The notes below the pieces were generated by a model. It was given only the letters and a program-made list of their open reading frames with translations. It searched no databases and was not told the DNA's origin. Below are positions 28,580 through 37,008 of a stretch of 64,000 nucleotides of DNA, one piece after another. The DNA is from Pseudomonadota bacterium (GTDB lineage: Bacteria > Pseudomonadota > Gammaproteobacteria > Burkholderiales > Burkholderiaceae_C): NCBI GenBank assembly GCA_021808445.1, contig JAKBBP010000006.1:33990-97989 (forward strand), in the 5' to 3' direction. The stretch's first letter is position 1; the number at the start of each line of letters is the position of its first letter. The translations under genes were made by a program, and so were the position numbers.

Positions 28580-29908
28580 ATGTCCCGCAAGCCTGATCCC
28601 GAACAAGGCGGTGTCGACGCCTCGCGCCGCCAGCTGGTGGCCCTGGCCGGCGCCTCCGCCGCCACTGCCGCCACCGCCGCTGGCTCGCTGCTGCCTGCGG
28701 TGGCTTCGGCCGCCGCCAAGCCGACGCTGAAAATCGGCTTCATCAGCCCGCTGACCGGTCCGCTGGGGGGCTTCGGCGAAGCCGATCCCTTCGTGCTGGA
28801 CCTGGTGCGCAAGAAGACCGCCGGCGGCGTGAGCATCGGCGGCACCACCTACGCCATCGAGCTGATCGGACGCGATACCCAGTCCGATCCCTCGCGCGCC
28901 AGCCAGTTGGCCAAGGATCTGATCAACAACCAGAAGATCGATCTCATGCTGACCACCTCCACCCCCGAGGTGGTGAACCCGGTGGCCGATGCCTGCGAGG
29001 CCTCGGGCATGCCCTGCCTGTCGACCGTGGATCCCTGGGAGTCCTGGTACTTCGGACGCGGGGCCAAGCCGGGCCAGCCTTCGCCGTTCAAGTGGACCTA
29101 CCACTTCTCTTTCGGCACCGAGGAATTCGCCAGGATGTACCTGTCCACCTGGGCGCTGGTGCCGACCAACAAGAAGGTCGGTGTGCTGTACCCCAACGAC
29201 GCCGACGGCAACGCGCTGCGCGCGCACCTGGTGCCCGAGCTGAAAAAGGGCGGGTACACCATCGTCGACCCGGGCGCCTATCAGGACGGCACCACTGATT
29301 TCTCGTCGCAGATCTCGCGCTTCAAGTCCGAAGGCGTGCAGATCATCACAGGCGCTCCCATCCCGCCGGATTTCATCACCTTCCTGCGCCAGGCCGCGCA
29401 GCAGGGCCTGGTGCACCGGCTGAAAATCGTCATGCCGGCCAAGTTCGGGCTGTTTCCCTCCGACATCGCCGCGCTGGGTGAACTGGGCCACAAGGTGGCG
29501 TCGGGCGCATACTGGTCCCCGGCCTTCCCCTATGTCTCGCCGGTCGTGGGCCTGGGAGGCCAGCAGCTGGTCGATGTCTACGAGAAGGCCACGGGCAAGC
29601 AGTGGACCCAGCAGCTCGGCGCCTCGCTGGCGCTGATCGACGCGGGTTTCGCCGCGCTCAAGGCCAGCGGCGCGCCGAAGGACAAGGCCCGGGTGGCCGC
29701 GGCGATGAAGGTGCTCGACACGGTCACCACCGTGGGGCGCATCAATTTCCCCAAGGGCCCGGTGCCCAATGTCGCCACGGCGCCGATCATCGGTTCGCAA
29801 TGGGTCAAGGCCAAGCCCGGAAGTCGTTTCAAGCTGAGCTTCCCGACCGTGGAGCATGCGGACGATCCCAAGGTGGCCATCCAGGCCAGGCTGCTGCCGT
29901 ATGCCTGA
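28580..29908 (+). CDS. ABC importer substrate-binding protein, LIV/aromatic type
   Basis: Periplasmic type I binding protein of 442 residues. An N-terminal twin-arginine signal is likely: SRRQLVALAG, then a long Ala-rich hydrophobic core ending near ASA (about residue 48). The mature domain opens with LKIGFISPLTGPLGGFG, typical of branched-chain amino-acid/aromatic-acid binding proteins. Given its position between the lig and van genes, protocatechuate, vanillate or a hydroxycinnamate is the most plausible ligand, but residues alone do not settle this. Start ATG 28580 has GAGGAG upstream. The stop overlaps the next ATPase gene by 8 bp. Confidence 0.88.
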   Translation: MSRKPDPEQGGVDASRRQLVALAGASAATAATAAGSLLPAVASAAAKPTLKIGFISPLTGPLGGFGEADPFVLDLVRKKTAGGVSIGGTTYAIELIGRDTQSDPSRASQLAKDLINNQKIDLMLTTSTPEVVNPVADACEASGMPCLSTVDPWESWYFGRGAKPGQPSPFKWTYHFSFGTEEFARMYLSTWALVPTNKKVGVLYPNDADGNALRAHLVPELKKGGYTIVDPGAYQDGTTDFSSQISRFKSEGVQIITGAPIPPDFITFLRQAAQQGLVHRLKIVMPAKFGLFPSDIAALGELGHKVASGAYWSPAFPYVSPVVGLGGQQLVDVYEKATGKQWTQQLGASLALIDAGFAALKASGAPKDKARVAAAMKVLDTVTTVGRINFPKGPVPNVATAPIIGSQWVKAKPGSRFKLSFPTVEHADDPKVAIQARLLPYA

Positions 29909-30662
29909 TGCGCGCAGCCCCGCCGCCGCTTCGCCGGCGGCGCCTATCCTGTCGGCCACGCGTGTGGCCAAGAGCTTCGGCGCTCTGCGCGTACTCGAGG
30001 ACGTCAGCCTGGGCATCGCGCGTGGCGAGGCGGTGGGAATCGTCGGCCCCAACGGGGCCGGCAAGACCACCCTGTTCAACGTGCTGTCGGGGGCCTATGC
30101 GCCGGGAAGCGGCAGCGTCGAGTTCGACGGCCGGGACGTCACCGCGCTGGACGCCGCGGCGCGCTGCCGCCTCGGCGTGGCGCGCTCTCACCAGGTGCCG
30201 CGCCCCTTCGGCGGCATGACCGTGTTCGAGAACCTGCACGTGGCCGCCGCGGTGGGCGCCGGCGCCAGCGGCGAGCGGGCCAACGAGCTGTGCCTGAACT
30301 CCCTGCGGCTGTGCGGCATGCTCGACGTGGCCAACCGGCGCGCCGACACCCTGGGCCTGCTCGACCGCAAGCGTCTGGAAATGGCGCGGGCGCTGGCCAC
30401 CGATCCGCAGATCCTGCTGCTCGATGAAATCGGCGGCGGACTCACCGACGCAGAGGCCCAGGACCTGGTCGGCATCATCCGCGAGATCCTGGGCCGCGGC
30501 ATCACCGTGGTGTGGATCGAGCACATCGTGCATGTGCTGCTGCAGGTGGTGCAGCGCCTGGTGTGCATGGAGTCCGGACGCATCATCGCGGACGGCGAAC
30601 CCCATGCCGTGATGAAGGACCCCGCGGTCATCGAGGCCTATCTGGGGAGTGTTTCCCTATGA
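29901..30662 (+). CDS. ABC importer ATPase, LivG-like
   Basis: ATPase of 253 residues of the LivG type. Walker A is GPNGAGKTT (about residues 49-57) and Walker B is ILLLDEIGGGL. The signature region, usually LSGGQ, is degenerate here (LGLLDRKRLEM), as in LivG proteins that keep YGxQR-like variants, so it probably depends on its partner for one composite site. Start is ATG 29901, overlapping the binding-protein gene by 8 bp; stop overlaps the next ATPase by ATGA. Cytoplasmic, bound to the LivH/LivM-like permeases. Confidence 0.88.
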   Translation: MPDARSPAAASPAAPILSATRVAKSFGALRVLEDVSLGIARGEAVGIVGPNGAGKTTLFNVLSGAYAPGSGSVEFDGRDVTALDAAARCRLGVARSHQVPRPFGGMTVFENLHVAAAVGAGASGERANELCLNSLRLCGMLDVANRRADTLGLLDRKRLEMARALATDPQILLLDEIGGGLTDAEAQDLVGIIREILGRGITVVWIEHIVHVLLQVVQRLVCMESGRIIADGEPHAVMKDPAVIEAYLGSVSL

Positions 30663-31387
30663 GTGACGCATTGCTGCGCATCGAGGCGCTGCAGGCCGGC
30701 TACGGACTGCTCAAGGCCGTGCGCTCGGTATCCTTCGACTGCCACCAGGGCCAGGTGCTGGCGCTGGTCGGGGCCAACGGCGCGGGCAAGACCACCCTGA
30801 TGCGAACCCTGGCGGGCGCGCACCCGGCCGTGGCCGGGCGCATCGTGTTCGACGGCCAGGACATCACCACGCTGCGCGCGCCCCGGCGCGTGGGCCTGGG
30901 CATCGCGATGGTGCCCGAGGGGCGGCGCCTGTTCGGCGGCATGAGCGTGGAGGACAACCTGCGCGTGGCCGCAATGCGCGCGCGCAAGGGGCCCTGGAAC
31001 CTGGAGTCCGTGCTCGAGGCCTTCCCGCAACTCAAGCCGAAGCTCAAGGCCGCGGCGGGCACCCTGTCGGGCGGCCAGCAGCAGGCCACCTCCATCGCGC
31101 GCGCGCTGATGACCAACCCTCGCGTGTTGCTGCTCGACGAGATCTCACTGGGCCTTTCGCCCATCGCCGTCGACCAGGTCTACGAGTCCTTGCATGGGCT
31201 GATCCAGGCCGGCACCACCCTGGTGCTGGTGGAACAGGACCTGACCCGCGCGCTGAAGGTCGCCGATCGCGTCGTGTGCATGCTCGAGGGGAGCATCCCG
31301 CTGCAGGGCGCGCGCGATGAGCTCAGCCGCGAACAGATCATGGACGCGTACTTCGGCCTGTCGCGCAGCGCCCAGGCCGCGCACTGA
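30659..31387 (+). CDS. ABC importer ATPase, LivF-like
   Basis: Second ATPase of 242 residues, LivF type, with Walker A GANGAGKTT (about 37-45), a canonical signature LSGGQQQ (about 138-144) and Walker B VLLLDEISLGL. The QGARDEL tail is normal for the family. It overlaps livG-like by four bases and precedes the LivH-like permease by 14 bp. Together with the preceding ATPase it forms the heterodimeric motor of the importer. Confidence 0.88.
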   Translation: MSDALLRIEALQAGYGLLKAVRSVSFDCHQGQVLALVGANGAGKTTLMRTLAGAHPAVAGRIVFDGQDITTLRAPRRVGLGIAMVPEGRRLFGGMSVEDNLRVAAMRARKGPWNLESVLEAFPQLKPKLKAAAGTLSGGQQQATSIARALMTNPRVLLLDEISLGLSPIAVDQVYESLHGLIQAGTTLVLVEQDLTRALKVADRVVCMLEGSIPLQGARDELSREQIMDAYFGLSRSAQAAH

Positions 31388-31401
31388 GGATCCGCCACGA
31401 C

Positions 31402-32319
31402 ATGGAATTCCTGAATCAGATCATCCAGGGCGTGCTGCTCGGCGGCTACTACGCCATCCTGGCCAGCGGCCTGTCCTTCCTGTTCGGCGTGATGCGCATC
31501 GTCAACCTCGCGCACGGCAGCCTGGCGGTGCTGGCCGGCTACCTGATTTTCAGTGCCTGCCAGCATCTGGGCGTCGACGTGCCGGTGGCCGCGCTGATGG
31601 TCATGCCGGTGATGGCCGTGCTTGGCTGGGTGCTCAACCGGCTGCTGCTTCAGCGTAGCCTGCGTGGTGGCATGCTGGTGCCCATCCTGGCGACCTTCGG
31701 GCTTTCGATCGTCATCGACAACCTGTTGTTCCAGGTCTTCGGAGCCGATACGCGTTCGCTGGCCCCCAACATCGGCTCGCTGTCCTATGACAGCTGGCAG
31801 GTGGTGGGCGACCTGTACGTGTCCAAGCTCGACGTCCTGACCTTCGGCACCGCGGTGGCCGTGCTCGGCTCGCTGCAGATCGCCTTGTCGCGCACCGGGA
31901 TCGGACGCGCGATTCGCGCCACCGCGGAGGACCCCGATGCGGTGAACCTGATCGGCATCGATTCGCGCATGGTCTACTCCGCCGCCAGCGCCATCGCGAT
32001 GGTGCTGATCACCGTGGCCGCGCTGTTCCTCGGCATGCGCAGCACCTTCGCGCCCTATGCGGGCCAGGCCCAGTTGCTGTTCGCCTTCGAGACCGTGGTC
32101 ATCGGCGGCACAGGCTCGCTGTGGGGAACGCTGCTGGGCGGCATCGTGCTGGGTGTGTCGCAAAGCATCGGCGCGCAGATCAATCCCATCGGATTCCTCA
32201 TCGCCGGCCACGGAGTGTTCCTGGTGATCCTGGTGCTGAGGGTCTATTCCAAAGTCTGGCATCTGCGCCGGCCGCGCCTGCGGGCCGCGCGTACGACCCC
32301 CCAAGGAGCTGGAGCATGA
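31402..32319 (+). CDS. ABC importer permease, LivH-like
   Basis: Inner-membrane permease of 305 residues with about eight hydrophobic segments, opening with LNQIIQGVLLGGYYAILASGLSFLFGVMR-type residues that define the LivH branch (key: GGYYAILASGL near 13-23). A GIGRAIRATAEDPDA loop (about 165-180) is the ATPase-coupling EAA-like motif of LIV permeases. The stop overlaps the LivM-like gene by ATGA. Substrate as for the operon. Confidence 0.88.
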   Translation: MEFLNQIIQGVLLGGYYAILASGLSFLFGVMRIVNLAHGSLAVLAGYLIFSACQHLGVDVPVAALMVMPVMAVLGWVLNRLLLQRSLRGGMLVPILATFGLSIVIDNLLFQVFGADTRSLAPNIGSLSYDSWQVVGDLYVSKLDVLTFGTAVAVLGSLQIALSRTGIGRAIRATAEDPDAVNLIGIDSRMVYSAASAIAMVLITVAALFLGMRSTFAPYAGQAQLLFAFETVVIGGTGSLWGTLLGGIVLGVSQSIGAQINPIGFLIAGHGVFLVILVLRVYSKVWHLRRPRLRAARTTPQGAGA

Positions 32320-33368
32320 AGCAGGCGATGCAGGGCGCGCAGGTGGTGCGCTGGACCTCCCGCTCGGTGGGATTCGTGCTGGGTGTCGGGCTGCTCGTGC
32401 TGGTGCTGGCCTTCGGGCCGCTGTTCATGCGCCCGGAAGTGCTGGACCGGCTGAGCACGCTGTTCATCTACGTGCTGCTGGCCGCCATGTGGAATGCCCT
32501 GGCCGGCTACGGAGGCCTGGTGTCGATCGGGCAGCAGGCCTTCATCGGACTCGGGGGATATTTCCTGGTGCGCCTGTCGGCCGGCGGCATGGACGTGTAC
32601 GCGGCCATGCTGGTGTCCGTGCTGCTGGTGGGACTGGTGTCGCTGCCGCTGGGCCAGATCATGCTCAAGCTGGGCGGCGGCGAGTTCGCCATCGGCATGT
32701 GGGTGCTGGCCGAGTTGCTGCACCTGCTGGTGACCATCGATCCCATCGTGCAGGGCGAGACCGGAACCTCGCTGCTGGGCATCGATGCCTACGCACCGGC
32801 GGCGCGACGCGCGGACACCTACTGGATGGCCCTGGGCCTGATGGTGCTGCTGCTGGGCGTGCTGTTCCTGCTGCTGCGCAGTCGCGTGGGTGCGTCCCTG
32901 CAAGCCGTTCGCGACGACGAGACCGCAGCGGCCTCCATCGGCGTGAACGTCCTGCGCAGCAAGCACGTGCTGTTCTTCCTGTCCGCGCTGGGCTGCGGCG
33001 CGGGAGGCGCGCTTTGGCTGGCGACGTCGATCACCTACCAGCCGGCCACCTTCTTCGGCCCGCAGTGGACCGCCTACATGCTGTTCATGGTCGTCGTCGG
33101 CGGCCTGGGCACCTTCGAGGGGCCGATTCTCGGTGCCGTGCTGTTCTTCGTCGCCGAGACCTGGTTCGGAGCCACGGGCGTGGTCTACCTCATCGGGCTG
33201 GGCGTGCTGGCCATCGGTTTCGCGCTGCTGTTCCCGCGCGGCATCTGGGGGGCCGTGGAGGGGCGCTGGTCGCTGCGCCTGCTGCCCATCGGCTACCACC
33301 TGCGCCTGGCCGGGCTGCGGGACGGCAAGCTGCTCGTGCGCCACGAACAGCAGGGCCGGCCGGCCTGA
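32316..33368 (+). CDS. ABC importer permease, LivM-like
   Basis: Inner-membrane permease of 350 residues with about nine to ten hydrophobic segments. The LivM hallmarks WNALAGYGGLVSIGQQAF (about 58-75) and the coupling loop VGASLQAVRDDETAA are present. Start ATG 32316 has AAGGAG upstream and overlaps livH-like by four bases. The soluble C-terminal tail (about 310-350) is short and basic. It ends the channel/ABC operon; a MarR gene follows after 85 bp and might be co-transcribed. Confidence 0.88.
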   Translation: MKQAMQGAQVVRWTSRSVGFVLGVGLLVLVLAFGPLFMRPEVLDRLSTLFIYVLLAAMWNALAGYGGLVSIGQQAFIGLGGYFLVRLSAGGMDVYAAMLVSVLLVGLVSLPLGQIMLKLGGGEFAIGMWVLAELLHLLVTIDPIVQGETGTSLLGIDAYAPAARRADTYWMALGLMVLLLGVLFLLLRSRVGASLQAVRDDETAAASIGVNVLRSKHVLFFLSALGCGAGGALWLATSITYQPATFFGPQWTAYMLFMVVVGGLGTFEGPILGAVLFFVAETWFGATGVVYLIGLGVLAIGFALLFPRGIWGAVEGRWSLRLLPIGYHLRLAGLRDGKLLVRHEQQGRPA

Positions 33369-33453
33369 TGCGCGCTGCGCTTGCCTGGGAGCGCGGGGCT
33401 TCGCGCGCCAGGCGGCCTGCTACAGTCGCGGAACCGCGCCCCGGTTGCCGTCC

Positions 33454-33945
33454 ATGAGCTCCGACTCCACCGTTCCCCAAGCCACCGCGCGCCGCGGCGG
33501 CGCCGCTTCCGGTCTGGACCAGACGGTGCTGGGCCACGTGCTGGGCTACCAGCTGGCGCGAGCCTCCATCCACACCCGCGCGGCCTTCCAGAAGGCCATC
33601 GGCGAGCCCTTGCGCCTGCGCCCGGTGGAGTTCACCATCCTGCAATTGCTGCGCCACAACCGCCGTGCCACGCAAAAGCAGCTCGCGCGCGCGCTGGCCA
33701 TCACGGCGCCTGGCATGACCGTGCTGCTGGATCGTCTGGAATCGCGCGGACTGATCCTGCGCGAGCGCAACGAGCACGACAAGCGCTCGGTGTTCGTGCG
33801 GCTCGACGAGGCGGGAGACGAACTCGCGGAGGCCTCGCTGCGGGCCTCGCGTGACATGGAAACCGAGGTGCTGCACGGCCTGTCGGCGGGCGAGCGCCTG
33901 ATGCTGTTCGAATTGCTGGACCGCGTGGCCCGCGGGTCGCGCTGA
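33454..33945 (+). CDS. MarR-family repressor, possibly of hydroxycinnamate genes
   Basis: Winged helix-turn-helix dimer of 163 residues. The MarR core is clear: RLRPVEFTILQLLRHN, then KQLARALAITAPGMTVLLDRLESRGLI recognition region (about 73-100) and the wing ERNEHDKRSV. MarR proteins (FerC, FerR, HcaR, CouR) commonly repress ferulate/p-coumarate genes and are released by the hydroxycinnamoyl-CoA. A 20-bp MarR-sized palindrome lies before the crotonase/CoA-ligase genes at 38013-38032, 4 kb away, making this a candidate pair. Start ATG 33454; an upstream open frame was rejected because it lacks homology. Confidence 0.85.
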   Translation: MSSDSTVPQATARRGGAASGLDQTVLGHVLGYQLARASIHTRAAFQKAIGEPLRLRPVEFTILQLLRHNRRATQKQLARALAITAPGMTVLLDRLESRGLILRERNEHDKRSVFVRLDEAGDELAEASLRASRDMETEVLHGLSAGERLMLFELLDRVARGSR

Positions 33946-33992
33946 TACGCCGTCGGCGCTTCGGCCCGGTGCGGCCCGGTGCGGCCCGGCCT

Positions 33993-34010
33993 GGCCCGCA
34001 GGCGCGGGCC
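33993..34010. terminator. GC hairpin between convergent marR and vanA
   Basis: GGCCCGC / GCGGGCC perfect 7-bp stem with AGGC loop, in the 98-bp gap between convergent genes, next to three CGGCCCGGTG-like 10-bp repeats (33962-33991). No T-tract; probably a bidirectional but weak terminator. Confidence 0.4.
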
Positions 34011-34043
34011 GACACCGGCCCATGCCTGCAGCCTGGCCTGGGC

Positions 34044-35093
34044 TCAGGCGCTGGCGGCCTGCGGCACAGCCTGTTCCGCCGCGATCATGCGATCGATGAT
34101 GCGCCGCGACTGGACGCCTCCGGCATCGATGTTCAGCTTGAGCAGCGAGCGCTGGGGCTGGGCGCTGAGGTTGCGTTGCTGGCGTTCAAGCATTTCCCGG
34201 TCCTCGGAGAAGATCCCGCCCTGGCCCTCGCGGATGCGCGCGGTCAACTCGGCATCGCCCGGCTTGAAGTTGCGTGCCATGCCCCAGAAATACCAGTGGG
34301 TGGTCTCGGTTTCCGGGGTGATGAAGTCCACCACGATGCTGGAGGCCTTGTAGCGCGCCTCGGCCTCGTAGCCGCCATGGCCTGCCAACGCCACCCCGAC
34401 CTCGATCATCACGTGGCTGGGCGGAGTGAAGCGGCAGATCTGCCAGCGGTCGCAGGGCTGGTCCCCGGGCAGGTCGTTGGCGCGCAGCGCGGCGGCCCAG
34501 AAGGGCGGGGCCTGGATGCCCTGCATGTGGCGGCTGGTGATCACCATGTCCCCGTCGACCCGCGTCGCGGGCACCGACTCCTCGATCTCGCGCTGTCCGA
34601 TGCTGCTGGCGTGCACGTAGGTCTCGTGGGTCAGGTCCATCAGGTTGTCGATCATCAGGCGGTAGTCGCAGTCGATGTGGTACAGCCCGCCGCCGTAGGC
34701 CCACTCGGGGCTTTCCAGCCAGTCGAATTTCGGCAGCTTCGCGGGATCGGCGAGTTCCGCGCGCCCCGGCCAGATCCAGATGAAACCGTAGCGTTCGACC
34801 ACGGGGAAGCTGCGCACCCGCGGGAATCCCTGTACGCGCTGGCAGGGCATCGCGCATACGCGTCCGTCGGCGCCCATTTCCAGCCCGTGGTAGCCGCACA
34901 CCAGGCGGCCGTCGCGCACGAAGCCCAGCGACAGCGGGGCGCCGCGATGCGGGCAGAAGTCCTCCACCGCCGCGGCGCGCCCCTGCGCGTCGCGGAACAG
35001 GGCCACCGCATGGCCGCACAGCGTGCGCCCCAGGGGCTTGCCGTCGATTTCGTCGGGCGTGCACGCCACGTACCAGGCATCCTGCACGAACAT
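34044..35093 (-). CDS. vanA: Vanillate O-demethylase, oxygenase subunit
   Basis: Rieske non-haem iron oxygenase of 349 residues, which removes the methyl group of vanillate as formaldehyde to give protocatechuate. The Rieske centre is Cys47-x-His49 (CPHRG) and Cys66-x2-His69 (CGYHG). The mononuclear iron site lies in DNLMDLTHETYVH (about 155-168). N-terminal FVQDAWYVACTPDEI is closely VanA-like and fixes the start at ATG 35093, with GGAGG nine bases upstream, rather than the ATG three codons earlier inside the ribosome site. It is divergent from vanR-vanB, so oxygenase and reductase are not in one operon here. Two VanR operators separate them. Confidence 0.93.
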   Translation of the reverse strand: MFVQDAWYVACTPDEIDGKPLGRTLCGHAVALFRDAQGRAAAVEDFCPHRGAPLSLGFVRDGRLVCGYHGLEMGADGRVCAMPCQRVQGFPRVRSFPVVERYGFIWIWPGRAELADPAKLPKFDWLESPEWAYGGGLYHIDCDYRLMIDNLMDLTHETYVHASSIGQREIEESVPATRVDGDMVITSRHMQGIQAPPFWAAALRANDLPGDQPCDRWQICRFTPPSHVMIEVGVALAGHGGYEAEARYKASSIVVDFITPETETTHWYFWGMARNFKPGDAELTARIREGQGGIFSEDREMLERQQRNLSAQPQRSLLKLNIDAGGVQSRRIIDRMIAAEQAVPQAASA

Positions 35094-35146
35094 GATCCGC
35101 ATCCTCCGTGAAAACCCTGATCAACATGCCATCAGGTGGCTGTGTA

Positions 35147-35158
35147 ATTGGATCCAAA
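35147..35158. promoter_or_regulatory. VanR operator 1
   Basis: ATTGGATCCAAA contains the 10-bp palindrome TTGGATCCAA (35148-35157). It differs by one base from the VanR consensus ATTGGATCCAAT known from Caulobacter and related systems. It lies just upstream of a -10-like CATAAT (35165-35170) on the plus strand, so bound repressor would block vanR-vanB transcription. Confidence 0.75.
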
Positions 35159-35209
35159 GTCGACCATAATTCGCCCCTGGCGTCAAAGGGGAAGACCCGT
35201 TGGCGTTCC

Positions 35210-35221
35210 ATTGGATCCAAT
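35210..35221. promoter_or_regulatory. VanR operator 2
   Basis: ATTGGATCCAAT, a perfect 12-bp palindrome identical to the published VanR operator core. It is 63 bp (six helical turns) from operator 1, between the predicted vanR transcript start and the GTG start at 35244, which would favour cooperative binding or looping. Confidence 0.8.
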
Positions 35222-35243
35222 AACCGCCGCTTGGCCCATTCTT

Positions 35244-35942
35244 GTGCGTCACGATTCCATCCAGGTGCTGACCACCCTGCGCAGGCTGATCTCCGAGGGC
35301 CGTTACGCCCCCGGGGCGCGCATGGTCGAAATCCCGGTGGCCGGGCAACTCGGCGTCTCGCGCACGCCGGTGCGCCTGGCCTTTCGCACGCTGGAGCAGG
35401 AGGGCCTGCTCGAGCGCTCCGGAGCGCGCGGCTACGTGGTGCGCAGCTTTTCGGAGCAGGACGTGCGGTGCGGCCTCGAGGTGCGTGGCGTGCTGGAGGG
35501 CCTGGCGGCGCGGCGCAGCGCCGAGCAGGGGCTGCGCGCCGAGGTGCGTGAGACCCTGCGCGACTGCGTGCGCGAGGGTGCCGAGCTGCTGGGCCCCGGC
35601 GTGCTCGACGCGGCCTCGATCGCCGGCTGGAGCGAGGTGAACGGCCGCTTTCACCGGTGCATCATCGAAGCCAGCGGCAGTCGCGCGATCGCCGACGCCA
35701 TCGCGCGCAACAACCATCTTCCCTTTGCGTCGTCGGACTCCATCATCATCGACACCACGCGCCTGCGCCAGGAATACGAAAAGCTGCGCGTGGCCCAGTT
35801 GCAGCACGCGCTGGTGCTCGACGCTCTGGAAGCCGGCGAGGCCGCGCGCGCGGAGATGCTCATGCGCGAACACGCCTACGTGGGCGTGCGCTACGGCCAT
35901 CTGCTGGGCCGACTGCCGGCTGCCGGCGCCGGCAACCCCTGA
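35244..35942 (+). CDS. vanR: GntR/FadR-family repressor VanR
   Basis: Repressor of 232 residues: winged helix-turn-helix (about 5-70, with MVEIPVAGQLGVSRTPVRLAFRTL-type recognition region) and a FadR-like all-helical effector domain (FCD, about 80-215). It is expected to bind the two TTGGATCCAA operators upstream and dissociate on vanillate. I placed the start at GTG 35244 because the frame further upstream runs through operator 1 and 2; no strong ribosome site is visible, which fits low-level expression of a repressor. vanB follows after 24 bp. Confidence 0.88.
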   Translation: MRHDSIQVLTTLRRLISEGRYAPGARMVEIPVAGQLGVSRTPVRLAFRTLEQEGLLERSGARGYVVRSFSEQDVRCGLEVRGVLEGLAARRSAEQGLRAEVRETLRDCVREGAELLGPGVLDAASIAGWSEVNGRFHRCIIEASGSRAIADAIARNNHLPFASSDSIIIDTTRLRQEYEKLRVAQLQHALVLDALEAGEAARAEMLMREHAYVGVRYGHLLGRLPAAGAGNP

Positions 35943-35966
35943 ACCCTTGTCCCGACATCACCTCCC

Positions 35967-36938
35967 ATGAGTCTTCCCGAACCCGAACTCCGGCTGCGCG
36001 TGACCGCCAGGCAGATGGCCGCGCAGGACATCTGCTGGCTCGAACTTCGCGACGTCGACGGGCGCGAGCTGCCGGCGTTCAGTGCCGGCGCGCACATCGA
36101 CCTGCATCTCGGCGGCGGCCTGGTGCGCCAGTACTCGCTGGCCGGCAGCCCGGCCGAGCGCTCACGCTACGAACTCGGCGTGCTGCTGGAGCCGGCGTCG
36201 CGCGGCGGCTCGGCCGCGGTGCACCGGCAGGTGCGCGAAGGCGACATCCTGGGCGCCAGCGCGCCGCGCAACCATTTCGGGCTGGATCGCGACGCGCCGT
36301 ACAGCCTGCTGCTGGCGGGCGGCATCGGCGTCACGCCGCTGCTCAGCATGGCCGAGCAGTTGCACCTGGACGCGCGCGAGTTCGCCTTGCACTACTGCAC
36401 GCGATCGGCGGCGCGCACTGCCTTCGTCGAGCGCCTGCGCCGCAGCGCCTGGGCGGGCCGCGTGCATCTGCACCACGACGACGGCGCCTCCGCGCAGCGC
36501 CTCGACCTGCCGGCGCTGCTGCAAGGCGCGCCGGCCGGCGCCCACCTCTATGTCTGCGGACCGCGCGGCTTCATCGACTGGGTGCTGCAGGGTGCGCGCG
36601 CCACCGGCTGGGACGATGCACGCCTGCATCGCGAATACTTCGTCGCGGCCGAGACGGCGCCTTCCCCGGCAGGGGCCTTCGAGGTGGAGCTGGCCTCCAG
36701 CGGCCGGGTGGTGCGCGTGGAGCCGGCGCAGACCATCGTGCAGGCGCTGGCCGCCGCCGGCGTCGACCTGCCTACCTCCTGCGAGCAGGGAGTGTGCGGC
36801 ACCTGCCTGACCCGCGTGCTCGCGGGAACGCCCGAGCACCGGGACTCCTACCTCACCGACGAGGAGCGCGCCCGCAACGACCAGATCCTGCCCTGTTGCT
36901 CGCGCGCGCTCAGCGCCCGTCTGCGGCTGGATGTGTAG
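35967..36938 (+). CDS. vanB: Vanillate O-demethylase, reductase subunit
   Basis: Class IA oxygenase reductase of 323 residues: FMN-binding domain with RQYSLAGSP (about 55-63), NAD domain with GGIGVTPLLSMAEQL (about 113-127) and a C-terminal plant-type [2Fe-2S] ferredoxin with CEQGVCGTC and a distal CC near residue 310. It passes electrons from NADH to VanA. It sits directly after vanR on the plus strand, whereas vanA is transcribed away from it, an unusual split of the usual vanAB pair. Start ATG 35967 has only CCTCCC before it. The gene is convergent with the amidohydrolase gene. Confidence 0.93.
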   Translation: MSLPEPELRLRVTARQMAAQDICWLELRDVDGRELPAFSAGAHIDLHLGGGLVRQYSLAGSPAERSRYELGVLLEPASRGGSAAVHRQVREGDILGASAPRNHFGLDRDAPYSLLLAGGIGVTPLLSMAEQLHLDAREFALHYCTRSAARTAFVERLRRSAWAGRVHLHHDDGASAQRLDLPALLQGAPAGAHLYVCGPRGFIDWVLQGARATGWDDARLHREYFVAAETAPSPAGAFEVELASSGRVVRVEPAQTIVQALAAAGVDLPTSCEQGVCGTCLTRVLAGTPEHRDSYLTDEERARNDQILPCCSRALSARLRLDV

Positions 36939-37008
36939 TGTCCTGACCCGTGAATGCCAGGCATTTCGCTGGGCCGTATCGGGGCGCAGGCAAGGTGCCG
37001 GCGAGGGT

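Noticed and set aside
35148..35243. A longer VanR starting at TTG 35148
   Set aside because: It would place both VanR operators and a -10 element inside the coding sequence; the conserved domain starts after GTG 35244.
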